Source of the DNA: Chloroflexota bacterium
Lineage (GTDB): Bacteria; Chloroflexota; Anaerolineae; J102
Length of the DNA: 34,463 nt
NCBI GenBank assembly: GCA_013152585.1
Contig: JAADGC010000168.1
Coordinates: 1-34,463 of the forward strand
Direction: 5' to 3'
The position numbers were made by a program, and so were the translations under genes. Positions 8,205-17,483 of the stretch are shown in pieces (position 1 is the first letter of the stretch; every line of letters begins with the position of its first letter). Below the pieces are notes generated by a model. That model saw nothing but the letters and a program-made list of their open reading frames with translations. It had not been told where the DNA came from and made no database searches.

Positions 8205-11200
8205 TCAGGGCCGGGTGATATGAAAGACACTGCCGGCGCCGCGGCCGAAGACTTCGGGGAAGTACATCATCTCGGCGCGCGGGGGCAGGACGTTGAAGTC
8301 CCCGGCGATGCTGGCCCGCAATTGATAGCGGAAGGTGTAGGTGCCGGGGGCCAGCGAGGTGGCGAACAGGGCGACTTTGTCATCTTTGAGTTCGAAACTG
8401 GTGGGATACCACCACCAACGCCACCACGCCGGGGCTGTCTCGCCTACGGTGTCGAGAGAGGGGCCGCTGTAACGCTGGCTGGTGGTGGCCAGGCTGCTGT
8501 CGATGGGCTCGGCACCGGCGGGGATGGGATCTTCGAGCAGGAAGTAGTGCATCTGACTGGGGATGATGAGGGTGAGCTCGACGTCGATGATGTCGCCGAC
8601 ATGGGCGGCGGTGATGTTGGTCCCGGTCTCGTCGTTGGCCAGGAAGTAGCGGCGGGCTACGGTGATGCCGCGGCTGAGGGGCTGCAGATCGGGCACGGGT
8701 AGGTAGACGCGCAGATCGGCGCTGTAATAAAGCTGCCCCGGCCCGGCGCCACGGTCGATCTGTAACAGATTGAGCTGATCGGCCAGGAGATCGGCGATGG
8801 CGATCCGCAGGGTGTACGGGGTCTGGACGTCGGCGGGGCTGATGTGGCCGTTGGCCAGGGGCTGGCCATTGAAGAGGGCGTCCCAATCATAATCGGCTTG
8901 CAGCTCACCCGTGGCGGCCATCCAGTCGGTGAGGGCGATCAGTGTCCAGGCGGTCTCGTGCGTGCTTTGCCAATGGCCGTCGGTGCGGGCGTGCATCAGC
9001 CAGCGTACCACATTGGGGCCCAGGGGATGGTCGGGTTGGATGGCAACGAGGGCGGCCAGAATCACGGCCGTGCTGCGAGTGTCGGTGTTCATGGTCCACC
9101 AATCGCTGTTGGCCTCTTCCCAGTGGGCGCCGGTGGCGCTGACAATGGCCTGCCCCAGCAGGTTGTCGAGCACATCCTGCGCCTGCGAGGCGGTGGCAGC
9201 CACATCGCTCTGCGCCTGCAGGGTGAGGGCGAGATAGGCCTGGGCATAGAGGGCGAGCCGCTGACGGGCCCCGACCAGCAGTTGGGCGTCGGCCAGGGGG
9301 CGGGCACCGTTGTTGCTGCGGCTGACCTCATCGAGCACGTAGACGATGAAGGCCTGGCGATTGAGTTCATAGTCTTGCAAATCATCGGGGTTGCGCAATT
9401 GCTGGCGCAGGAAGTCGGCCCCGCGCTGTATGACGCCGCTATCGACGGTGTAACCGATGCCCTGGGCGGCGGCGAGGCCAAAGAGAACGTAGGCGCTGGT
9501 GTAGAGATTGCTTTCTTCCTGGGCGAACCAGCCCCAGCCGCCATCCGGGTTTTGGCGGGTGAGCAGACGCTGCAAACCGACGTTGACCTGGGTGGCCAAC
9601 CCAGCCGCCAAGTCCGGCCGGCTCAGGCCCAGGGCGCCGAGGGCGCGGGTGGTGAGGATGTTTGGCAGGAAGCGGCTGACGGTCTGCTCGGTGCACTCGT
9701 ATTCAAAATGCTTCAGATAACGCAGCCCTTCGGTCATGCCCGCGGCCAACGAGGGTTCCAGCCGCAGGGTGAATTCGCCCTGGGTGGGATCGTAGCGGTC
9801 GGGCAGGGAGATGGCCTCGTAGCGGGTTTCGTCGGCGCTGACAACACCGGCCGTGGCCACGGTTTCGGGGCTGCTATAACGCCGTACCGGCAGACTGAGT
9901 TCGATGGCGTCGTTCACGTCATTGGCCCGGGCGACTATCCTCACCCCCACCGTCTGGCGCACGAGGCTGCTGCTGGGATCGATGTCGTTGACCTCCACTG
10001 GTAGATCGACGCGGCTGAGTTCGCCGGCGGGGATGTCCAGTTGGAAGGTAGGGTCATCCTGGGTGCTGAGGCCGTCAAGTTCGATGCTGAGGGCGACGCG
10101 TTGATCCTGGCCGGTGTTGTTTTGCACGATGGCGCCCAGCAGGAAGTGATCGCCATGCACCACAAAACGCGGCAGCACGGGTCGCACCAGCAGGGGCTTG
10201 GTGACCAGCAGATCGTAGGTGGCTTCGCCCACGATGGTGTTACGGGTGACGCCAATGGCGCGCATCTGCCAGGTGGTGAGATTATCGGGCAGCGTCACCT
10301 GCACGGTGGCCTCGCCCTGGCTATTGGTCTCTACATCGGCCTGCCAGAAGGCGATGTCACGAAAGTCGGAGCGCACGTCGATATCTGCCAGCCTGGCAAA
10401 GCCACCCCCGCCGCCACCTTTGGCGCCTTTGCTCTGAGCTTCGTCGATGCGGTTGAGAGAAGCGACGAGGGAGACGCCGGTTTGCACGCCCAGGCCGCGT
10501 TGCGACCAGAAGGTTTGGGCGATGCCGGGGGTTTCGTCGGGGCGCAGGCTGAGCAAGGCTTTATCGACCAGGGCCAACGATATCTGCGAGGATACGGGGC
10601 GGCCGCTGTAGTCGGTGGCGCGGATGGTGTAGCTGACAGTGTCGCCGGGGCGGGCGGGGTTGGGCTCGGCGCTGAGGCTGAGATTGAGCAGGTGCTGACT
10701 GACGTCGACGTTGATTTGCACCAGCCCCAGCTTGAAGCCGGGTGGTTCGTCGGCGGTGGGCGGCTGCACTAACAGCACCGAGACGAAGACATCGGGGGCG
10801 TAAGTGCCGAGAATGGGGACTTCGAGGGTCTCGCTGTTGCTTTGCAAGATGACCAGACGATGGCTGATGATGTTGCGTTGTTCGATGGTGACGAGGGCTG
10901 TGGTGGGGCCGGCGAAGGGGCTGGGGATGAGGATTTGGGCTGTATCCCCCACCTGATACGTATCCCGATCGGCGATCAGTTCGATGCGGTCGTCATTGCT
11001 GATGCGCCAGGGTGCGTAGGATGTGCCGGAGATCCAGGCGAAGGCGGCGCTACGTTTGCTGTTGCCCAGGGCATCGCCGGCCGTGGTGCGGATGAGATAT
11101 TGGCCCGGCTGTTCCGGCGTCCAGGCCAGGGTGGCGGTGCCGTCGGCACCGGTGGTGACGGTGGTTGTAACGACCGGCGTTTCGTCGACGGTGCTGGTGT

Positions 11201-14168
11201 AGCGCATGCGGCCATTGTCCCCGCGTTGGCGCACTGTGCGCCAGTCGATCAGGCTGATGTTGACCGCCATCGTCTGCGCGGCCAGCGGCGCCTTGCTGAG
11301 GGCGTCCACGGCAATGAAGTGCGCGATCTGCTCGGTTTGGGTCATGCCCACGTAGCGGTCGGGGCGCACGCCGGGATAGATGCCGGCGGCATGAATGATG
11401 AGGGCGGTGGAGCCGGAGATCTCCTGATCGTTGACATCGGTAACGCTGAATTCGATGGTGCGTACGGCGGATTCGTGCAGGGGCGTGGCCTCGGCGCTAA
11501 GCTCGGTGGGCACGTCGAAGCTGAACTGGCCCTGATCATCGGTTTGACCCTCACCGCTGCCGATTTCCTGGCGATAGGGCTGGCTGAAGGGTCGGAAAAA
11601 GGCGTCGGGCTGGAAGTCGGTGAAGGACCAGGGATGGCCGTCGTCATAGGGGAAAGTGTAGGGAGCGCTGAAGAGGGTCCAACGCGCTTGAGCGCGTTTG
11701 ACCGGGCCGCCACTAAAATAACTGGCCTGCACGGCGGCGGTGGCGGTTTCGCCGGCCAGCACCTCAGCGGGAGCGACGGAAACGCTCAACTCGTATTCAG
11801 GCTTGCGGAATGCTGCCACCAGGAAGCCGACATAGGCAGTGCTTTGATCCGCAATCGTCAGTTGGATGCTGTAAGAGCCCAGCTCGGTTTCACTGCTGAG
11901 CGTGAAGTCGGCAGCAACCGCCCCAAAGGCATCGGCCGTGAGCGTCTTTTTTTCCACCACATCCCCCTGCGGGTTGCGGAGAATGAAGGTGGCGGCAAGG
12001 GATGGCGGTAAGGCGTAGCCGGCGGGGTCGTCGCGGCGGATGATGGCGCGGGCATGCACCGTGTCTCCGGCGCTATAGAGCGGTCGTTCGGTAAGCAAAT
12101 GCACGCGATAATCCTGGGTGTAATACTCGCCCGGCAGATCGAAATTCCACACAGAGATGCCTTGATCCCAACGCGTGCTCGTCCATCCGGGATCATCTTC
12201 TGTGCCCACAAAGGCGATGGTTTCCTGCCAGGGCGAATCGCTGGCAGAAATGCCTGTTTGATACACGCCCTCGGCATTGGTCGTGCCCCCCGAAGCGATG
12301 ATTTCGCCCGCATGATAAATCGTCACCGGCTGTCCTGCCACCGGTTGCCCACTTTGCAGATCGGTGACCCAAACCAAGGCGTTTGTAACGCCTTTTTTGA
12401 TCACCACGTTGTAGCGGCTGATCACGAGTAAGGCGCGGGGTGTGGTATCGTATTCGCCGTAGCTCACCTGTGGCGAACGCGCCGTAATGAAGTAGAAACC
12501 CGGCCCCAGCGGCGCTCCGCTGGCATCTGTCAGAGCAGCGCGGGTCTGGCTGACTTGATTCAGCGAAAGGTCTTGGTGCAGGATCCAACTGCGCACGAGC
12601 TGTGATTTGGGAGGGCGATACGTACGCCAGGCCGAATAATCCTCATCCGGGCGGTTCGTGGCGAATTGCTGCGCCGGCAGCCGATATAGAGCGATATCGA
12701 TATCCGTGATATTGACATGATTAAAACGAATGGCGGGCTCGTTGTAGGCGTCGAATAAACCGATGGTGCCCGGGGTGAGCATACTGAGGAAGGGCGGGAG
12801 ATCGCCGGTGCGGAAGTGGATGGTAGTGGGGTCGGAAATGACATGGCCGTAGGGGTCGCTGATGCCTCCGGCCAGCGTCACTGTGTATGCGGTGCGCGGT
12901 TGCCGGGGGAAATAGATGCTGAGCGATTGATCGTAACTACTGTACCAACTGTAGACCTCTGTGGCGCTGATGGGAGGACTAACATCGAATTGCAGGGTTT
13001 CTTCCAGCACCGGCGCTGTGAAGCGAATGAGTACCGGCCCGTTGACCTCGACGTTATCGACGCCATCCTTGGGATCTGTAAAGAGAATGGCGGGAAGAGG
13101 GGCGATACGGAACAGTTGTGTGCGTGACTTTGGCAGAGGCGCTCCGGAAATGCCTTGGGCCTGAGTCGAGATGGACACCAGCACTTGGGCGCCCATCGGC
13201 AAGGGGGCTTCGGGCATGAATACGAGCTGCTGCCCGTTCTCGTGCCAACTGATCTCCCCTGTCACCACTTCGTCCCCTGCCACCACCTGCACGGCGCCTG
13301 CCGACCTTGCGGGGGCCATTTCTTGGCTGAAGGTGATCGTAATGGGGGTGTTGGGGCTGATAAGATCGCCAACAGGCGCGATGCCGGTCACCACGGGCAC
13401 GGCTGTGCGAAACTGGAAGACAGTGGGCTGTTCCAGGGGGCTGCCGCTCAAGTCGTTGAGATCGGCGATTGTGGCTGTGTACGTGATGCCGCCCGCCAAT
13501 GGGCCGTCCGGCTGGAACAGATAGATGCTGGGGTTCAGCCAGCGACCCGAGCCGCTGACTACCGGTTCCAGGTTCAGCGGCTGCGGCAGGCTGGGGTCAT
13601 CCCCGGCAATACCCAGCGGCACCACGGGCCGGTTGAAGGCAATGCTGATGGGGGCGTCGATGGCGATGCCCTCGGCGCCATCGCTGGGCGTGGTGGCCGT
13701 CACCTGCAGATAGCCCTGGGTTTGAATATGAAAACGCAGGGGCCCGGTTTGCAGCCCCTGGCTGGCGGCGCTGAGTTGCAGCAAGTAGCGCTTGCCGCGC
13801 TGATATGCGGCAGGCGTATACCGCACCGTGTTCCCCGATACCCGCAGCTTGCCGGGCAGCTCTGGCTCGAACGCCAGCGACAGGCTGTCGGCATCCACAG
13901 GCTGATCGAAAATAATCTCGATCGGCTGTTGCGGTGACAGTTCTTCGCCCCGGGCCGGATGCATGGCTACCACGCGGGGAGGCAGCGGCGGCAATGTCGG
14001 CACCACAGCCACAGCAACCACCGTGGGCTCTGGCGTAGGGAGCGGGGTGGCTGTGGGGGCAATGGGGGACGCTGTGGGGGTGGGCGCCTGTTTGCGACCA
14101 CAGGCCGACAGCAGCAAGCTGAACACAATCAACAAAATCAGGCCTGGCAAGAAAAAACGTCTGTTCAT
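8205..14168 (-). CDS. Lipoprotein alpha-2-macroglobulin with intact thioester motif
   Basis: A 1987-aa surface protein. The start is ATG 14168 (GGGGAG just upstream), giving a signal peptide with lipobox LSAC and lipidated Cys23, then a Pro/Thr-rich linker. Several Ig-like (Big_5) repeats follow, e.g. around SPQQPIEIIFDQPVD and DGAEGIAIDAPISIAFNRP, then macroglobulin domains. A Gly-rich, bait-like stretch (SKGAKGGGGGGFARLA) lies around residue 1250. The thioester motif CTEQ is at 1492-1495 within FEYECTEQTVSRFLPN, inside the alpha/alpha thioester domain (NPDGGWGWFAQEE). Bacterial alpha-2-macroglobulins are protease traps guarding the cell envelope. In proteobacteria the gene often pairs with pbpC; none is here. 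The longer frame from 14249 would mask the signal peptide, so it was rejected. Confidence 0.95.
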   Translation of the reverse strand: MNRRFFLPGLILLIVFSLLLSACGRKQAPTPTASPIAPTATPLPTPEPTVVAVAVVPTLPPLPPRVVAMHPARGEELSPQQPIEIIFDQPVDADSLSLAFEPELPGKLRVSGNTVRYTPAAYQRGKRYLLQLSAASQGLQTGPLRFHIQTQGYLQVTATTPSDGAEGIAIDAPISIAFNRPVVPLGIAGDDPSLPQPLNLEPVVSGSGRWLNPSIYLFQPDGPLAGGITYTATIADLNDLSGSPLEQPTVFQFRTAVPVVTGIAPVGDLISPNTPITITFSQEMAPARSAGAVQVVAGDEVVTGEISWHENGQQLVFMPEAPLPMGAQVLVSISTQAQGISGAPLPKSRTQLFRIAPLPAILFTDPKDGVDNVEVNGPVLIRFTAPVLEETLQFDVSPPISATEVYSWYSSYDQSLSIYFPRQPRTAYTVTLAGGISDPYGHVISDPTTIHFRTGDLPPFLSMLTPGTIGLFDAYNEPAIRFNHVNITDIDIALYRLPAQQFATNRPDEDYSAWRTYRPPKSQLVRSWILHQDLSLNQVSQTRAALTDASGAPLGPGFYFITARSPQVSYGEYDTTPRALLVISRYNVVIKKGVTNALVWVTDLQSGQPVAGQPVTIYHAGEIIASGGTTNAEGVYQTGISASDSPWQETIAFVGTEDDPGWTSTRWDQGISVWNFDLPGEYYTQDYRVHLLTERPLYSAGDTVHARAIIRRDDPAGYALPPSLAATFILRNPQGDVVEKKTLTADAFGAVAADFTLSSETELGSYSIQLTIADQSTAYVGFLVAAFRKPEYELSVSVAPAEVLAGETATAAVQASYFSGGPVKRAQARWTLFSAPYTFPYDDGHPWSFTDFQPDAFFRPFSQPYRQEIGSGEGQTDDQGQFSFDVPTELSAEATPLHESAVRTIEFSVTDVNDQEISGSTALIIHAAGIYPGVRPDRYVGMTQTEQIAHFIAVDALSKAPLAAQTMAVNISLIDWRTVRQRGDNGRMRYTSTVDETPVVTTTVTTGADGTATLAWTPEQPGQYLIRTTAGDALGNSKRSAAFAWISGTSYAPWRISNDDRIELIADRDTYQVGDTAQILIPSPFAGPTTALVTIEQRNIISHRLVILQSNSETLEVPILGTYAPDVFVSVLLVQPPTADEPPGFKLGLVQINVDVSQHLLNLSLSAEPNPARPGDTVSYTIRATDYSGRPVSSQISLALVDKALLSLRPDETPGIAQTFWSQRGLGVQTGVSLVASLNRIDEAQSKGAKGGGGGGFARLADIDVRSDFRDIAFWQADVETNSQGEATVQVTLPDNLTTWQMRAIGVTRNTIVGEATYDLLVTKPLLVRPVLPRFVVHGDHFLLGAIVQNNTGQDQRVALSIELDGLSTQDDPTFQLDIPAGELSRVDLPVEVNDIDPSSSLVRQTVGVRIVARANDVNDAIELSLPVRRYSSPETVATAGVVSADETRYEAISLPDRYDPTQGEFTLRLEPSLAAGMTEGLRYLKHFEYECTEQTVSRFLPNILTTRALGALGLSRPDLAAGLATQVNVGLQRLLTRQNPDGGWGWFAQEESNLYTSAYVLFGLAAAQGIGYTVDSGVIQRGADFLRQQLRNPDDLQDYELNRQAFIVYVLDEVSRSNNGARPLADAQLLVGARQRLALYAQAYLALTLQAQSDVAATASQAQDVLDNLLGQAIVSATGAHWEEANSDWWTMNTDTRSTAVILAALVAIQPDHPLGPNVVRWLMHARTDGHWQSTHETAWTLIALTDWMAATGELQADYDWDALFNGQPLANGHISPADVQTPYTLRIAIADLLADQLNLLQIDRGAGPGQLYYSADLRVYLPVPDLQPLSRGITVARRYFLANDETGTNITAAHVGDIIDVELTLIIPSQMHYFLLEDPIPAGAEPIDSSLATTSQRYSGPSLDTVGETAPAWWRWWWYPTSFELKDDKVALFATSLAPGTYTFRYQLRASIAGDFNVLPPRAEMMYFPEVFGRGAGSVFHITRP

Positions 14169-14494
14169 GGTAACTCCCCGTGCAAGCTGGTGAAGGCAGA
14201 GCGCATCAAGCGTATCTGGTTCGGGCGAACCTGATACCCATTGTGACATATTTTTCCATAATAATCCAGTCGATTTGTCATCGCTTAGCCTACGAATACA
14301 GGGTCATTGGCAAACGCTGAACCCGGCACCTACCTTCCGTACTATCCCCCACCTTTTTTCTTCCGTTCGGCTCACGGAACCATTTGTCTCAAGCCTCAAA
14401 ATGCGGTACAGTATTTTTTGACCCTCTCTTCCCGTCTCGGCGACTTTGCGTTGAAAAACCTCCGCCCCTCTGCCTCTCGACGTTAAAAATCGAC
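14169..14494. other. Divergent intergenic region
   Basis: This gap separates the minus-strand alpha-2-macroglobulin gene from the plus-strand methyltransferase and should hold both promoters. A minus-strand TATTAT near 14256-14261 is a possible -10, but no well-spaced -35 supports it. Around 14432-14450 there is a GCGACTTTGCG stretch of the dispersed CTTTGCG repeat family. A reading frame extending the methyltransferase back to TTG 14384 lacks family similarity. Confidence 0.5.
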
Positions 14495-15301
14495 ATGTCT
14501 GACCTGAATCAACCCGAGCATCTGCTCAAACATCAATACCAAAATGATGCCAATCTGCAAGCGCGTATCAGCCTGCACCAGCGATTCGGCAGCAACCCCA
14601 TGCCCTGGCAGCGTTGGGTCTTCGACCACTTGCAACTGCCGGCGTCGGCGCGTGTTCTCGAACTGGGCTGTGGCCCGGCCATGCTCTGGGCCGAGAACCT
14701 GGATCGTATCCCCAGCGGCTGGGATATCACCCTCTCTGATTTTTCAGCCGGCATGTTGGCCAAAGCCCGCTTGCACTTGCAGCAAAGTGGCCATCCCTTC
14801 CGTTTTCTGTGCATCAATGCCCAAGACCTACCCTTTGCCAGCGGTGCCTTCGATGCGGTGATCGCTAACCATATGCTTTATCACGTGCCCAACCGCGGTC
14901 AGGCTTTGGCAGAAGTCCGGCGTCTGCTCAAAAGCGGTGGTCGCTTCTTTGCCGCCACCATCGGCAAAGGTCACATGCAAGAATTATTCGATCTGGTTCG
15001 CCGCCTGGCACCGAACCAGGATATTTTCTCCCTGGGGTTCAACCGCACAGCTTTTACGCTGGAAAGTGGTGGTGATCAACTGGCCTCCCACTTCGGCACT
15101 GTTAGCCTGCATCGTTTTTACGACGATTTGAGTGTGACCGAAACTCAGCCTCTCGTCGAGTATGTGCGTTCGATGCTCAGCGGTTTTCCTGTGCCCGAAA
15201 CAGCGTACGCAACGCTGGCCGAGATCATGGATGAAGAAATTCGTCAGCAGGGTGCTCTGCACATCGGCAAAGCGACAGGGCTGTTCGTCGCCTCGGCCTG
15301 A
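14495..15301 (+). CDS. Class I SAM-dependent methyltransferase
   Basis: A 268-aa cytosolic Rossmann-fold methyltransferase of the UbiE/Methyltransf_11 type. Motif I is VLELGCGPAMLW, an acidic residue follows in ITLSDFSAGML, motif II/III is INAQDLPFASGAFDAVIANHMLYHVPN, and RLLKSGGRFFAAT follows. The substrate cannot be inferred; relatives act on small molecules, quinones or lipids. ATG 14495 (MSDLNQPEHLL) is chosen because similarity to the family starts about there; the Shine-Dalgarno is weak. The gene appears monocistronic. Confidence 0.88.
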   Translation: MSDLNQPEHLLKHQYQNDANLQARISLHQRFGSNPMPWQRWVFDHLQLPASARVLELGCGPAMLWAENLDRIPSGWDITLSDFSAGMLAKARLHLQQSGHPFRFLCINAQDLPFASGAFDAVIANHMLYHVPNRGQALAEVRRLLKSGGRFFAATIGKGHMQELFDLVRRLAPNQDIFSLGFNRTAFTLESGGDQLASHFGTVSLHRFYDDLSVTETQPLVEYVRSMLSGFPVPETAYATLAEIMDEEIRQQGALHIGKATGLFVASA

Positions 15302-15420
15302 GGTGGCAAGCTGGCTAACGGTAGTTTCAGCCGAGGAAGGCCGCAAAGCGGTTTGCTGCATGCGAGGTGTGCGACTCTTTTCGTTCAAAACGTGCATCCG
15401 CGATCTTCTACTTCTACCAT

Positions 15421-15837
15421 CTATAAAGAGGCTATCTCACTGATGAGTACAGGGATATTGGGATGAGTAAAACTCATTTCTGGCGCTGGAATTCGATTAT
15501 GCCTGATGTTGGGAGGAGTATGTTTGTGATGAGGGTGCGTACTTTGAAGTGAATCTTCATTCGGGTGGGGTTGCGAATCGTACCAGTAAAGTTTTTCATT
15601 CCCTCGATACACTTCATATCCATACCAATCCAACACAATAGGCAATCGGTGATACAAAACCCGCTCTCGAACCACTAGACGGATATCGTTTTCGAAAAAC
15701 AATTCCCCCGCTACTCTAGCTAGCGATGACCCAAGATGTATAAAAGTAATAGTCGAACGTTTGACCGAGGGATATTCATCTATCAGCGAATAGAGGAATA
15801 ATTCGTAATCCTCAGGTGTTCGAAAGAGGTTTCTCAC
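15421..15837 (-). CDS. TumE-family (DUF6516) toxin of a toxin-antitoxin pair
   Basis: A 138-aa protein matching the TumE/DUF6516 type: a beta-rich N-terminal half (RVAGELFFENDIRLVVRERV), the conserved YEVYRGNEKLYWYDSQPHP block near 74-92, a His-rich THPHHKHTPPNIRHNRIPAP stretch (about 100-119) and SFTHPNIPVLISEI at the end. Members are reported as toxins of type II systems; the mechanism is not visible from sequence. The GTG start overlaps the stop of the upstream partner by 4 bp (GTGA, 15834-15837), so translation is coupled and antitoxin comes first. It lies at the edge of an AT-richer region with a second toxin-antitoxin pair, which suggests horizontal acquisition. Confidence 0.82.
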   Translation of the reverse strand: MRNLFRTPEDYELFLYSLIDEYPSVKRSTITFIHLGSSLARVAGELFFENDIRLVVRERVLYHRLPIVLDWYGYEVYRGNEKLYWYDSQPHPNEDSLQSTHPHHKHTPPNIRHNRIPAPEMSFTHPNIPVLISEIASL

Positions 15838-16103
15838 GCCGCTTCTCGGACTAAACCGACTAAACTGGGCGACCGACGTTGAATCCGTTGGATTTCATTT
15901 CGATATTCGGCTTGGCGCGCTAACCAAGTCTTGTATACACTCGCCCATTCACCAAAGTCCAATACCCATTTATCATCTTCTGGCTCTTCTCCGGTTACAT
16001 AAGCAGCATACAAGGTCTCGGATCGGATACCATACTTCCGTTCGAACTGGAGAAGTTCTTCTTCGAGTGCGTGAATATCGGCCAAGATTTCGCGTATATT
16101 CAT
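15834..16103 (-). CDS. Probable antitoxin partner of the TumE-family toxin
   Basis: An 89-aa acidic, mostly alpha-helical protein. An N-terminal Leu/Glu-rich heptad-like helix (REILADIHALEEELLQFERKYG) precedes a Trp-rich middle (DKWVLDFGEWASVYKTWLARQAEY). No DNA-binding helix-turn-helix is obvious. The antitoxin role is inferred from position: first gene, small, overlapping the TumE-type toxin by 4 bp. I do not recognise the sequence family with confidence. Confidence 0.72.
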   Translation of the reverse strand: MNIREILADIHALEEELLQFERKYGIRSETLYAAYVTGEEPEDDKWVLDFGEWASVYKTWLARQAEYRNEIQRIQRRSPSLVGLVREAA

Positions 16104-16121
16104 AGTTCACTTCTACACACA

Positions 16122-16150
16122 ATTATAGTGCAGTTTGACCGCCACGAAAA
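16122..16150 (-). promoter_or_regulatory. Possible promoter just upstream of the TumE-pair antitoxin
   Basis: Read on the minus strand, a perfect TATAAT (16127-16122) lies 18 bp before the ATG at 16103. The sequence 17 bases further upstream (TTTTCG, 16150-16145) is a poor -35. A second candidate with a perfect -35 lies farther upstream at 16387-16358. Confidence 0.45.
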
Positions 16151-16321
16151 CATCCGCGTTCATCCTTGACTAGCCGCACAATGACTACAGGATTGATGAA
16201 GCAGCGTGGCAACAAATGATGAGTGTCGAGCATGTGATCGCCTGGGTTCAGACAAGGATGGGGTTAGAAAAATTGGTCACATCATCCTCAGTTGAACGAA
16301 GTCGAACCACACGCCTGACTG

Positions 16322-16387
16322 CTTTGGGGACCAAGGCGTGAAATAGGCCTTTGCCTGACGATACCATAATGAAAAGTGCGCTGTCAA
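16322..16387 (-). repeat. Promoter-like segment A, homologous to 17233-17298
   Basis: Read on the minus strand it starts with TTGACA (16387-16382), then an 18-base spacer and TATCGT (16363-16358), a plausible promoter pointing at the TumE-type operon about 250 bp away. Hand alignment with 17233-17298 on the plus strand gives about 50 identities in 66 positions, including TTATGGTATCGTCA, TATTTCACG and CCCAAAG. Weaker similarity continues for about 55 more bases. Whether it is a shared control region or the remnant of a duplicated element cannot be told from the sequence. Confidence 0.65.
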
Positions 16388-16619
16388 AAGTGCTTTTAAC
16401 GGTGTATAGTGGTCGTCCGAGGCCAATATCAGCCGCGACCACTGATCTCCAAACACCACTTGTAGCGGCTTTTCGGCCATAGACCATACGCCTCGCTGCC
16501 CCATGCCCCTCAGCCTCTTCTATATCGAAGCACTTTGTTTTTTACAAAGCGTCTCTGAACTTGGTGCGAACCAACCTGCAGTGAGGTGTGAGAGTAAAAA
16601 TATTCCGTATGCTGTGCCG

Positions 16620-16937
16620 TCAGTCTTCCTTACTGCTTTCTTTTTTGGTCGAGTTTTCCGTAGCCTTGGCTGTCGTTGCGTCTTTTGTCTTGCCGTTGGC
16701 GGAGGCGGTTTCTTGTTGGTCTTTGCTGGTCGCATGGGTGGCAGCACTATTCTTGCCACGGCTATCCGTCACATAAAAACCCGAGCCCTTGAAGACAATG
16801 GCGGGCATCGAAAAAACTTTGCGCACTTTCCCGGTGCCATTGCAGTGAGGGCAGGCGGGAATTCCGATATCCGAAAAATGACGGCGAACTTCGAAGTGGG
16901 TGTGACAGGTTTCGCAGAGATACTCGTACAGGGGCAT
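16620..16937 (-). CDS. fmdB: FmdB-family zinc-ribbon protein
   Basis: A 105-aa protein. The N-terminal FmdB/CxxC_CXXC_SSSS zinc ribbon (about 1-45) has MPLYEYLCETC...ACPHCNGTG, two CxxC pairs that should bind one zinc ion. A short KVFSMPAIVFKGSGFYVTD block follows, and then a low-complexity Ser/Thr/Lys/Glu tail to the end, typical of the family. The function is unsettled; the name comes from a putative regulator of formamidase/acetamidase genes. ATG 16937 is used because the domain begins there; the frame upstream is unrelated. It lies between two toxin-antitoxin operons and between two inverted homologous segments. Confidence 0.92.
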   Translation of the reverse strand: MPLYEYLCETCHTHFEVRRHFSDIGIPACPHCNGTGKVRKVFSMPAIVFKGSGFYVTDSRGKNSAATHATSKDQQETASANGKTKDATTAKATENSTKKESSKED

Positions 16938-17232
16938 GGTTGACAGCTCACAAAAACGGGTTAGAATTTTGACCAATAGATAATGATACCGGATGATCGC
17001 CCAGCGGTCAAAACTACCGGGGGCTGAATGCACGTGGACGAACAGAGCACCTGTAAACAGCGATCGATGGGAAAGCCACCTCTTTAGATGGGATGACCTG
17101 TGTTTAAGTTACGCTTGTTAGATAAGATGAACATATGCCAAACATTAATGTTTCATTAATACTTGGACTGAAGACATGGAGGGAAGCCGGGTTGATACTA
17201 AACATCTCACAAGAACCCCACCAAACCGGCTG

Positions 17233-17298
17233 TTGACAGTCTCGTTTTCTTTATGGTATCGTCATGCCAATCAGTATTTCACGACTTCATTCCCAAAG
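17233..17298 (+). repeat. Promoter-like segment B, homologous to 16322-16387
   Basis: TTGACA (17233-17238), an 18-base spacer and TATCGT (17257-17262) form a plausible promoter directed at the DUF433/DUF5615 operon about 220 bp downstream. The segment matches the inverted segment upstream of the TumE-type pair at about three quarters of positions. Both operons would therefore have long 5' leaders of similar length if these promoters are used. Confidence 0.65.
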
Positions 17299-17483
17299 GG
17301 GCCAGACTCGCCCCCTCGGCTCTGTTCAACAAGAGACACTGTAGCGACTTTCTCTGCTCACCGCGATGAGGAATCATGGCTGTTACCTCCGCACAAAAAG
17401 GTTCAGCGTATGTTGGTCGCGTCCCACGTCAACCCTTAATTCAGTATATTTCGATCAGCTACGCTAAAGTATGTGAGGTCTCT

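Noticed and set aside
8844-12011. Long plus-strand open frames opposite the alpha-2-macroglobulin gene
   Set aside because: Gly/Ala/Asp-rich shadows of a large GC-rich gene with no domain or ribosome binding site.
14169-14249. N-terminal extension of the alpha-2-macroglobulin
   Set aside because: It would bury the signal peptide and lipobox, and a Shine-Dalgarno-like GGGGAG lies directly before ATG 14168.
14384-14494. Upstream extension of the methyltransferase to TTG 14384
   Set aside because: The added residues are Pro/Cys-rich with no family similarity and overlap a dispersed repeat.
16248-16504. Small minus-strand frames of 75-79 codons
   Set aside because: No recognisable domain; the region is better explained by the promoter-like segment repeated at 17233, whose own translation does not keep the frame similarity for long.
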